The position numbers were made by a program, and so were the translations under genes. From Thermothelomyces thermophilus ATCC 42464 (Eukaryota; Ascomycota; Sordariomycetes; Sordariales; Chaetomiaceae), in contig NC_016473.1 of NCBI RefSeq assembly GCF_000226095.1, forward strand, positions 496,001 through 560,000: a stretch of DNA of 64,000 bases. The letters are read 5' to 3'. Under the pieces are notes generated by a model. It was not told the origin of the DNA and made no database searches. It saw nothing but the letters and a program-made list of their open reading frames with translations. Below are positions 13,701 to 24,700 of the stretch, piece by piece; the stretch's first letter is position 1, and each line of letters begins with the position of its first letter.

Positions 13701-14930
13701 AACCAGAAGGGCATCTCCCTGATCGAGGCGCTCATCGCCGAGTACGGCGAGGACACGGTCCAGTTCTACATGCTCGCGATCCAGAACAACGCCGAGCTCC
13801 AGGTCCGCAACCTCCTGCGGACCGTCCACGAGCGCTTCCGGGGCAAGGACCTCTGGGCCGAGGATTTCATGGACGACGGCAGCCCGATCCGGCTCCGGAT
13901 CACCATCGACCCAGATAAGGGCGAGGCCGTCTTCGACTTTGCCGGCACCGGGCCGGAGGTGTACGCCAACATCAACGCTCCCGAGGCCATCTCGTACTCG
14001 GCCATCATCTACGCGCTGCGGTGCATGATCTCGGAGGACATACCGCTCAACCAGGGCTGCCTCAAGCCCATCACGGTCAAGATCCCGCCCAAGTCGCTCC
14101 TCTCGCCGTCGGACAACGCGGCCGTGGTCGGCGGCAACGTGCTGACGTCGCAGCGCGTCACCGACGTCATCTTCCGCGCCTTCGAGGCCTGCGCCGCCAG
14201 CCAGGGCGACTGCAACAACCTGACCTTTGGCTTCGGCGGCAACGTCACGGGCCAGGCCGAGGTCCGCGGCTTCGGCTACTACGAGACCATCGCGGGCGGC
14301 AGCGGCGCCGGCCCGACCTGGGAGGGCACCGACGGCGTCCACGTGCACATGACCAACACGCGCATCACCGACGCCGAGATCTTTGAGCGTCGCTACCCCG
14401 TCCTGCTGCGCGAGTTCTCCATCCGCAGGGGCTCCGGCGGCAAGGGCCAACACCGCGGCGGCGACGGCGTCGTGAGGGACATTGAGTTCCGCATCCCGCT
14501 GCAGGTCTCCATCCTCAGCGAGCGGCGGGTCTACCGGCCGTACGGCATGGCCGGCGGCGAGCCGGGCCAGTGCGGCCTGAACCTGTGGGTGAGGAAGGTG
14601 AAGAAGTCGAGCTGGGAGAGCAGCCTGAGGAAGCTGCAGAGGGAAGGTCAAGGACTCGGCAACGGTAATGGGGTTGTGCAAGGCGACAAAGGGGGGCAGG
14701 AGGAGGAGGAGGAGGAGGAGGGGGATGAGTACGAAGAGCGGTTCATCAACCTCGGAGCCAAGAACAGCGCGCTCATGGCGGCTGGCGACCGCATCATTGT
14801 GTGCACGCCGGGCGGTGGCGGCTGGGGCAAGGTCGGCGAGGCCAAGGCACTCGAGGAGAAGGCGGATCCCACGCAGAGCTGGAAGAAGGGATCGCATGCC
14901 GCGAGGGAAGAGACGGCACTGCAGGCTTGA
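10800..14930 (+). CDS. OXP1: 5-oxoprolinase (ATP-hydrolysing)
   Basis: Cytosolic enzyme that opens 5-oxo-L-proline to L-glutamate using ATP, the last step of the gamma-glutamyl (glutathione) cycle. The single exon encodes 1,376 aa. The N-terminal hydantoinase A region carries the ATPase-like loop DRGGTFTDCVG near residue 18, and a second glycine-rich loop, GFDMGGTSTDVS, lies near 347. The hydantoinase B half begins near 770 and contains SYGGTHLPDVTLIMPAF near 860 and SRAHHADIGGITAGSMPPHS near 895. This is the complete HyuA-HyuB fusion typical of eukaryotic OPLAH/OXP1. A variable acidic insert (seven consecutive Glu) lies near residues 1301-1307, close to the C-terminus. The start is the first ATG after a purine tract. 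A long antisense open frame here is a by-product of GC-rich codon use. Confidence 0.95.
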   Translation: MTNASTTPPKQRGIRIAIDRGGTFTDCVGNYNGQDVIIKLLSEDPANYSDAPLEGIRRIMSHFLGEEIPRGSPLDTSRIDSIRMGTTVATNALLERKGEKIALVVTKGFGDCLVIGNQSRPKIFDLAIRKPEVLYSTVVEVDERVTLEDYAEDPERTVTKVDVRVGTPEAASADLVMGLSGEAVRVLRRPDRAAVREQLQAVFDSGIRSVAVCLMHAYTFPDHEALVGEVAREIGFRHISLSHELMPMIKLVPRATSVCADAYLTPAIKRYISGFQQGFEGGLGTKSVEHGKGGKGARCEFMQSDGGLVDVDRFTGLRAILSGPAGGVVGYAITSYDENTRIPVIGFDMGGTSTDVSRYGEGRYDHTFETTTAGVTIQSPQLDINTVAAGGGSMLFFKNGLFVVGPESAGAHPGPACYRKGGPATVTDANLFLGRLLPEFFPKIFGKNEDEGLDPEASRKVLQELADQIYRETGRKMGVDEVAYGFLTVANEAMTRPIRSITEAKGHDTSKHRLATFGGAGGQHAVAIAESLGIKQILIHRYSSVLSAYGMALADVVDERQEPESAVWSDKGDVVDQLKRKMEGLKEKSRQALREQGFEDSEIAFEEYLNMRYRGTESALMIVKPTGEREWDFGTAFVEHHRYEFGFTLDDRDIIVDDVRVRGIGKSFRYNEKSVDEQLKTVTRKDVPADKKHSEADVYFEGGRVKTPIYELGVLSVGEVVKGPAMLADGTQTIVVTPNTTALVLETHVVIDIPESEKDRHSKASEEREVDPIMLSIFGHRFMAIAEQMGRALQKTSVSTNVKERLDFSCAIFDENGGLVANAPHLPVHLGSMSTCVRRQADIWKGKLKKGDVIISNHPSYGGTHLPDVTLIMPAFNEAGDKILFYAASRAHHADIGGITAGSMPPHSRELHQEGAAIKSEKLVSEGRFNEERVIELFYKEPAKHPGCSGTRCLADNINDLRAQVSANQKGISLIEALIAEYGEDTVQFYMLAIQNNAELQVRNLLRTVHERFRGKDLWAEDFMDDGSPIRLRITIDPDKGEAVFDFAGTGPEVYANINAPEAISYSAIIYALRCMISEDIPLNQGCLKPITVKIPPKSLLSPSDNAAVVGGNVLTSQRVTDVIFRAFEACAASQGDCNNLTFGFGGNVTGQAEVRGFGYYETIAGGSGAGPTWEGTDGVHVHMTNTRITDAEIFERRYPVLLREFSIRRGSGGKGQHRGGDGVVRDIEFRIPLQVSILSERRVYRPYGMAGGEPGQCGLNLWVRKVKKSSWESSLRKLQREGQGLGNGNGVVQGDKGGQEEEEEEEGDEYEERFINLGAKNSALMAAGDRIIVCTPGGGGWGKVGEAKALEEKADPTQSWKKGSHAAREETALQA

Positions 14931-15895
14931 AGGATGGTTAATGGGTTTTCCCGTGCAAAAACGTGTAGTAGACAGGCATATGATGCGAAAGTAGTAGCAA
15001 TCATCACCATTGTCTCTTGCAGTCACCTGGCGGGGGAGCGTGGGCCATATTTGGTGCCACTTGGAGCTACGCGGCTTACTAGACAAATCTTTGGGCTGAT
15101 GTTCTTCTATTCATTCACCTCTATCACGCTCGTAGAAGGGAAATACTACGCTGATCCCTTGCTTGACTCCTTGCCAAGCGTCCAAGTATCAGAAGAAACC
15201 CGGATGTGGAGGAGTCCGGGGGTAAGAAATGGGAAGATCGGGAAAGCAGTCGCCGTTTCACGCAGTAATGGCCGGCGAGCCATGGGTCGCCGCCCACTTC
15301 GTAAACGGCCTTTGCTGGCGGAGCCCAGGTAGTGCATGGGCCAGCGTGACCGCAGCAAGGGCACCGCAGGTGGTTGATTGGTTTGTTTACCACCCAGCGA
15401 AAGTTGCGAGTATATCTGGAGCTGGGAGCGCAGCCACCGACAGCAAGACGCAAACGGCTGGCTGGAGACCAACCATTGCCCCTTCTCGATGCTCTCACTG
15501 CGCCTGGTGCCCTACCCGCGAAGCCATTTGCCTACCACCGCGACTCCAACGTCCGGCGGTGAGTGGCGAGTGGCGAGGGAACCCCAATAAATCACCAGCG
15601 ACAGGCCGCAGCACAGCGATCAGAAAGCCGCGCGCCTTGGTGTCTGTGTCTCCGATGACACAAGGTCTTCCCCATCCTCGCTCTCGGCAGGCGTTGGATA
15701 GCCCTTGGTCTCGAGACCGTCGCTGTCGTCGAAGCCACGCTGGTCGTGCCAGGGAGCCTCAGCCGAGGCGATCGGGACATCTATTATAGGCTGTACCTGC
15801 TGATCAAGCGGCTGCGCCTGTGCCTCTGCCCGTACCTGTGCCTGTACCTGTGCCTGTGCCAGCGCCAATTCCTTTGCCATTGCCTGACGGGGTTT
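14931..15895. other. Tail-to-tail intergenic region between OXP1 and SNF1
   Basis: Both neighbouring genes end here, so it should hold two 3' UTRs. Several overlapping open frames of 60-186 codons exist, but none has a recognisable domain. Next to the SNF1 stop codon is a hexanucleotide repeat. Confidence 0.5.
15805..15870. repeat. Hexanucleotide tandem repeat in the SNF1 3' region
   Basis: Imperfect tandem copies of CTGTGC/CTGTAC run through this interval, about 25 bases beyond the SNF1 stop codon. It probably lies in the SNF1 3' UTR. It is a simple length-variable repeat with no inferred function. Confidence 0.6.
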
Positions 15896-18305
<2,410 letters not shown>

Positions 18306-19112
18306 GGCTGCCGGGGAACCCGCAGGCTTAGCCTCCACTCTCCTCGTTTTAAAATGGGTTCCAAGATGGAGCCCCCTCCAGGTTGTGCGTGTGGAGTCGC
18401 TGGAGAAACCAGCTTGTCGAGGTCAAGGCAGGTGTCCACTCCCGTTGGAAGGACGGGGATAGACGAGCGAGAGAAGGCAGCGGACGTGCACAGTATCCCG
18501 CTTCTTGGAGGGGCTGTGGCCTGCACCCCATTACTGCGTACAGGCAAGATGTGGCAACCAGCACCGGCCCTGCCCCACCTCTAGATTGGCGGCGCCCCAC
18601 TCGGCCTTCACCTCCCCGGGGGACCTCGGGTCAGACCACCAAGAAAATCAACCTCGCAAGAGTGATCATGGTCTTCGACGTGTGCGCCCCACATTCTCTC
18701 CTAAGAAAGGAAACGACCATTAAATGAAAAAAAAAAAAGAAAAGAAAAGAAATAACTAGAAACAAGAGGGAAAAAGGTAAAAGATAAAGCAATGAGATAA
18801 ACCCGGGATATAGCGCGTCAAGCATGGCCGAGAGAATCGATGAAACGGCGCGGGTACTAGTGTGTAACGCCCGGCGCTGCCATAATACCCTTCTGGAAAA
18901 GGTATGTATGCACATACATACGTATTATAGGTGAAATGGCTCAATCAGTCCCTACATGCAGCGACGCATTCTTATCGTTTTAAGCACATCAAAAAGCGTT
19001 CTTCTCATGTCAAGAGCCCCTAGCCGAGGCAACGCCGAATAAATGAGTACGGAGGTCGCATAAGAGATGCTAGGGACGGATTGCTCAGGGGAATGTGTTC
19101 TTATGTACTGTA
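18306..19112. other. Upstream region of SNF1 up to the mariner insertion
   Basis: No gene is seen. The first ~300 bases should be the SNF1 promoter and 5' UTR. A/T runs occur near 18724-18785. The interval ends at the TA target site of the mariner element. Confidence 0.5.
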
Positions 19113-19138
19113 CAGTCACATCCAAAAAGCGATTAGCC
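19113..19138 (+). repeat. Left terminal inverted repeat of the mariner element
   Basis: Twenty-six bases beginning CAGTCACATCC, directly after a TA, matching the reverse complement of 20424-20449 at 25 of 26 positions. Confidence 0.95.
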
Positions 19139-19269
19139 GTTTTTAGAAGGTGGGACCTGACTTACATACCCCCTCCACCTCCTACACCAACAAAACCAGT
19201 TTTTTCTATCTACAATATACAATATAAGGTACAAACCGAAAACCGACCGTAGAGAGCACTCTCCTATAG

Positions 19270-20275
19270 TGGTAGAAGTCATCAAAACGCTCTATAAGTT
19301 AGGTTATTTAGCCTCAAAGATATAAGATATTAATGGCCTTCTAAAGTCTACTATTATAGCTATCCTCTGTTATAAACAAAAGGCTACTAAGCCTAGTTTT
19401 TAACCTAGAAAACGAACTAGCTAGCCAAGGAAGCTTAATTCTAAGGTTAAACAACGTCTTATTTATTATATAGCCTAGAACCCCTTTGAAACCCTAGCTT
19501 ATATAAGTACCCCCTTGAAATCTAGCTACTAGCTTTACCTAAATACTATATAGGTATATCTTATAAAGAATAAATACTATACCTTCTAGTTATATAAGAA
19601 GCTATACCTAACCCTAGCCTATAAGAAAAGCTAGCTCTAATTTATATACTAGATATAATATTTAAAGCTAGAAGATATAGCTTATATTTACTTCTCTAAT
19701 AAAGCTATATTTAAGCTCGGCATTTATATAATACCCCCCTAGATATAAAGGAAGACTAGTATAGTATATAAGAGTAAGAATCTAAAGCCAAGCTTCAAAT
19801 CTAAGAAGTCCTTGATTAGCGTTTAGGGGGCTATTTCCTTAAATTATAAGTCTAAGTTAGTTATCTTACCTAGGGGGACTTAGATAAACTCTAGCTAATA
19901 TATCTAGCTTATCTTTAATAAATATACCTACCTATTTTATAAAGAGGTCTTTAAAGCTTAAGGCTAGGTAGTTTAATAAGAAGATAGGGCTACTTACTAT
20001 ACTTTAAAGGCTACTTGGAACTATAAGGCTATATTATAAATAGTTACTCTAGAGTAGCCAGCTTAGAGCCTAGATTTAAACCCTATTAAGAACCTCTAAC
20101 GTATTATAAAGATTCGGATCAGCCAGCAGCGCTATAGAATTTATAACCTTAGGTATATAGAAGAGGTCTTATATAAAGAGTAGAACAGACTGACGCGCCA
20201 GGATTAGGAGAGGGTGGTCCTGTCATTTATAAATAGGTGTAAGGAATGTATTTATAACAAGGGAGGAGCTATATA
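19270..20275 (+). pseudogene. Degraded Tc1/mariner transposase
   Basis: No open frame survives, but family-like peptides can be read between stops in plus-strand frames. They include an N-terminal helix-turn-helix region, the SPDLNPIKNL block containing the last catalytic acidic-residue neighbourhood, and a C-terminal segment (RVVLSFINRCKECIYNKGGA near 20208). Many stops are TAG or TAA where Trp or Gln is expected, consistent with RIP rather than random decay. Confidence 0.85.
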
Positions 20276-20423
20276 CTACTGAATTTCCTATATATCTAAG
20301 CTCTTTCTATACTTTCTAAGGAATCAGGAGACCTATTTCTATGTTCAAATGCCTAGTGTTGCTATTGCTATATGTCTTATAAGATGGTGGGGTGGTGTAT
20401 AAAAGACCTACTAATCCTGATGT

Positions 20424-20449
20424 GGCTAATCACTTTTTGGATGTGACTG
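20424..20449 (-). repeat. Right terminal inverted repeat of the mariner element
   Basis: Inverted partner of the left repeat. The single mismatch is a C/T difference, as RIP would produce. It lies 110 bases beyond the stop codon of the DUF92 gene, so the element sits in that gene's 3' flank or 3' UTR. Confidence 0.95.
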
Positions 20450-20558
20450 TACATGCACATGCGATGGCCCGGGGCCCTTCTGCTTCTTCTGCTCGCGAAC
20501 GCAAGATGTAAACCGCTCCAAGAACCCAGCGAAACCAGACCGGAAGGAAGGACAGGCC

Positions 20559-21772
20559 TTAGGCTCCCGGGAAAACCGACCGGAGCGGCACCTGCCAGTA
20601 CCAAGAAGCCACCGCCATGGCGCCAACGCTCATGCCAAAGGCCATCAAGAAGTTGACATCGTTGTTGTCCAACAGATCCCAGCCATTCTCGACTATTCTG
20701 GACGGCTTCTCGTTCCCAAAACTCGGCCTGCGGTGCTTGTTGCGCGCGTTGTACCTGTCTGGGCGGGGCGTGGTCCCGGCTGCTGACCCCGAGGTCGGAT
20801 CGGTGTCCTCGACAGCAGACGCCCCGTCAGTCGTCGCGTCGTGTTCGCGTTCCGAGCCACGGGGGCCCGCGCCGGCAGACACGAGCACCCGCACACCGCC
20901 CTCCCCCTCCACAATCTTGCCGCTGCGGACATCCTTGACGCTGCTCTGGAAAAGTCCGCCGAGGATGCTGTCGACAATGCTGCCCAAAAGACCCCAGAGC
21001 GTAAGCCCCAGGATCAACGTCCGCCGCTGTTCGGTCGACCACGGCGCCCCGCCGCCCAGCCTGCCCGCGGTCTCGTCGGTGCAGAAGGGCAGGAACAGCA
21101 TCGCCGCCGTGACGATGATGACGCTGCCGAGCAGCCCGGCAGCAAGCCCCGTTAGGGTTACGCCGCCGTTGGTCCCTCGGGGCACCTTTCGCAGCGTCGG
21201 GCTGGTGATCAGCCGTGGCTCGCCCTTGGCCAGGATACCCAGTTCGGAGCTGAGCGTGTCGGCTGCGACGCAGGCGTAGTTGGCAATGATGCCAATCACC
21301 AGCAGGTCGCCGCCCCAGGCGAAGCAGAGGCTGCCGGCATCGTCGCTGGGCGAGTTGAGCAGCGCCCGTTGGCGAGACCGCAGCTGGTAGGCGTGCAGCA
21401 GGGAAAAGATAGACGCGCTGAGCGAGTTGGCAAACACCTGGACGTGGGTCCGAGGGCCCTCACCGCCAGATGTGCCGCCGGATTTCAGCGTGAGATTAGC
21501 CTTGACGTTCTCTTTAACCTGAACACGGGGCGTCAACACCGGAAGAAAGGCAGAGATCATGCGTTCCTCGGATGTGAGAGGCATACATGGGTGGCCCGCG
21601 TCCCGGCTAGGAAGAACACGACGAGAAGGGCAAAGGGCAGGTTCCAGGGATGAATGGCGTGCGCAATCGCCGTCAAGGTCGCGGCCAAGAGACCGCCCGG
21701 CGTCAGCGATTTCTTGGAGTAGGCCCGGTAGACGAGCAGGAGCGTTGCGGGAATGGCAATGGCGGGCTTCAT
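20559..21772 (-). CDS. DUF92/TMEM19-family integral membrane protein
   Basis: Multi-pass membrane protein of the DUF92 family, which includes human TMEM19 and plant and cyanobacterial phytyl-phosphate kinase VTE6; its role in fungi is not established. Two exons are inferred, 21772-21587 and 21518-20559, giving 381 aa. The junction GTRATH-VKENVKANL restores the conserved loop after the second membrane span. About six hydrophobic segments can be seen, including PFALLVVFFLAG, LLVIGIIANYACVAAD and TLILGLTLWGLLGSIVDSIL. Family-like blocks are AADTLSSELGIL, GTNGGVTLTGLAAG and GSIVDSILGG. A hydrophilic loop of about 90 residues (roughly 255-345) separates the last two spans. The start is the first ATG followed by a hydrophobic helix (MKPAIAIPATLLLVYR). 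The mariner element lies just downstream. Confidence 0.87.
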
Positions 21773-24700
21773 CTTGTCTTGCCTGAGAGACGATGAAAAG
21801 GAAACTCCAAGATCGGGGGAGAAGCGGTCTACTTGCAGTTCCCTCCGTACCGCATGGTCTTTCCCTTTTCTCTTTTGAAATGCTACCTGCAGGTGCGACG
21901 CTTGTCAAGGTAATGACCGATCCTAGGCTTCGTCAGCTGCCTCGACTTACCTGCAACATGGCCCGTGCGGCGGTTGATCAGAGAAGCAATTAGCAGCCCT
22001 AACCCTTGCCAAACGAGTCTCTACTTCTCTGGTTTGCTTGCGCCGAGACTGGCATGCTCTCAAGAATTCATGATCCTTCTGCCTGCCAGATTTGGTTGTT
22101 AAGACACCTACGTAAACTGCTTTGTTTACAGTACATGCGTATCTATGACATTATCTTCCTTTATCATTTACCCATTCACGGCCTTGAGCATTTGCCTAAA
22201 CAGGAATTGCACATTTGGCGTTACGTCCGCTTATCCCAATTTGCTGAGTAAGGTTCTGCAAACACTTCCCAATGATCACAGCGAGCCCGTCGAGGTTTCC
22301 TTCGAGGACCATTTTGTCCTCGCTCCAAATCCTCACCAAGGCGAGACCACTTCAGTCCCCAACCAGACAGGCTGTGATCTCATTCGACCTCACTCTAGCA
22401 CACTGATCCTTTCTCATCTCTTTGTTCTTATCATCCCTCTTTGAAGTTGCGTTCAAGTGCCCGTCTCCAGTCCACCTCATCCGGTCGGGCGAGACTGGGC
22501 GGTTGAGGCGGACTCGAGTGTTCCCCGGGCATGTCGACGGTGATATGCCCAGCTCATTCCTACTCTTCAACTATGTATCCACATTCCACCTCTTGCGCAA
22601 CTGTTACAATCCTCTTGAGGCCGCTTTTTGTCGCCCTTTCCATCGCCCTTGTACCATGACATGCTCCGCAATGGTCCATCATTAGACCTTCGCCATCCGT
22701 CCCTTACATTTCCTCGATGAATATTGTTTGCGAATCTTGGTTTGCGTCATTAGCCAAAATTTAACGTGTGAAGGTGACGCAGTATATAAAGGTTTGTTGA
22801 GTATACGCATACTTGTACATGCATAGTTCGTTCGTTTCGCGGTTGGATGACATGTTAGGCGTCGACTAGGAAAGCTGCACCGTGGTCAGCGTATAGGACA
22901 AGGGAGAGAGTCAAGAACGTTAAAACGGAAATTAACTCGTCCTTTCAGATCCCTTTAATACCCATCTTCTCCTGTTACCGCTGGTCAATCTAGGTTGCGG
23001 GACAAAGTCCGCCAACATCAGCGGTTTGACCTGCTGCCGTCTTGCATACAAATGGGACGATTACACCACGAATGGTAGATCTGGAAGGCAGACAACCGGT
23101 GGCATGAGGTTCCGGAAACAGGGCCAGGACACAATAAGTCATACCTGTAGCAATTCGATACCTGCAGAGGTTATCACTGGCTGTACAGCAACAATGTTTC
23201 GATGTGAAGGGGTTCGGGTAATAACAGGCGGCTCCGTTCGAACGTTCTCTGCGACAGACAACGAGAGGACCATATTGGAGTAGTTTGTCCGGGATGAGCA
23301 GGGAAACAGCATCGTAAAAGGGACTTGTGTGAGCAGTGATGTGTGTGAACAGTAACTGAACCGGAAGCCCGATCGGAGTGTCTCCATCTTCCGCATCTTC
23401 AGCTGTTTAGACAGAAGTTGGGCTTTGGATCACCATTGTTGACCTTCTGGTATGCTCTGGCTGACTTCGCAATGAGTCTTGGAAGCTTTTCGATTAGCTC
23501 CGACTTCGGCGTCCCTTTGCGTGTGCAACAAAGGAGCTTAATACGATCCCAACTCTTGGAGAATTTAACAGCTCACAACGGCACCATATGGAGATTGCAA
23601 CGGCCAGTGAATGACGAGGGAACGTGTCTGGCACCACCGGCCGGAGCAGCAACGGGCCCGGAGATCCCTCCATGCGCGACTCCAACATGCCGATAAGAGA
23701 GATTCCCACTTCGCGGGGCCATATCCCCAAAGCTAACGGCCATGCATAGGAATTCCCTTCCCAGGGTTCAGGGAGCAGCCAGCCTCAGCCGGATGAGTCG
23801 ATATCTGAAGAAATGAAATGGCTCAATAAACTGAACAGGGATGCAAACTTCTGAGAAGTATCTCCCGATCGGCTATAGAACTGAAGGTCCCTGAGACTCC
23901 GGGCTATCACGGTCCAAATGCAAAGGCATGGCTAGCTTCGAACACTGAGTACCTAAGCTACCGCATCAGCGAAGCACCCCAACAGTTTCCTTGCCTCTGG
24001 CGGACGTAATGTTGAACTCGGGCTTGTCCTTGAAAAAGAAATCAAAATATCTTGTGAAGATACCTAAGAGCCTCAATATTCCGAAGCGCCGCAGTACCTG
24101 CACCACGCTCATGCAGCATCCTACGTCATTCCTGATGATGCTTCCCCCTGTCCTTCATGACGACCTCAAGCGCCCACTGGTCGAGTGGCAAATCCTTCAA
24201 AGTGTTGACGCAGACTAGAGAGTGAGCATAGTGAGGCTTGCTTCATGCATTTGTTTACTTCACATCTGGTTCGGTGGGAGGGGGTTTTCGAGAGTCATGG
24301 AAACGCAACACAAACAACGTGGTTCTCCCATAGTTGATCGCTAGTCAGACAGCCTGCAGTCATAGCCCGTCTCGAGACGCTCCATATCAGATCAAGAGCC
24401 AGGGAACGTTGTGGGTGTCTGGCAGCAACTTTGCGACCGAACTCGATGGCAAGAACAGGCAGCCTTGGGACGATGCCACGCTCTCCCATAACCGTGATGA
24501 CTTACCGTGTCTGTCCTCGCCTTTGCCAATCCACATTGAACCACTGTGACAAACATTTTGGCCTTTTTTCTCCTGGCCATTGCCCACCACAGGAAATTTT
24601 AGGAAGTCGTGATCCGACTAAGCGATTGCCGGGGCTGCCACGGTGTATCCCGCAGTTGTAGGACGAGTGGGTGGTGCACACCAAGAACAGACTGGCAAAG

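Larger units (their letters stand above)
19111..20451 (+). mobile_element. RIP-degraded Tc1/mariner-type DNA transposon with TIRs
   Basis: The element spans 19113-20449 (1,337 bp), and both ends abut a TA dinucleotide (19111-19112 and 20450-20451), the target duplication of this superfamily. Its ends are 26-bp inverted repeats starting CAGTCACATCC, at 19113-19138 and 20424-20449, with one C/T mismatch. The interior is very TA-rich. Read on the plus strand, it shows the remains of a DDE transposase: helix-turn-helix-like residues near 19278, and near 20054 a stop-riddled version of the mariner catalytic block SPDLNPIKNL, with both flanking Trp codons turned into stops. Near 20120 are residues such as QQRYRIYNLRYIEEVLYKE. 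G-to-A and C-to-T changes at TA-forming sites indicate RIP. It can no longer encode a transposase. Confidence 0.93.

Noticed and set aside
13215-15086. Long minus-strand open frame of 623 codons opposite the 5-oxoprolinase gene
   Set aside because: It is antisense to a clearly coding, GC-rich exon and its translation is Leu/Val/Asp/Ala-rich without any domain, the usual artefact of high GC at third positions.
15229-15789. 186-codon plus-strand open frame between OXP1 and SNF1
   Set aside because: Arg/Pro-rich with no domain, overlapped by equally long frames on both strands, and located where two 3' UTRs meet.
18306-18338. N-terminal extension of SNF1 beginning at position 18338
   Set aside because: The upstream codon is GTG, not ATG; the first true ATG at 18305 has a good context and leaves the kinase intact.
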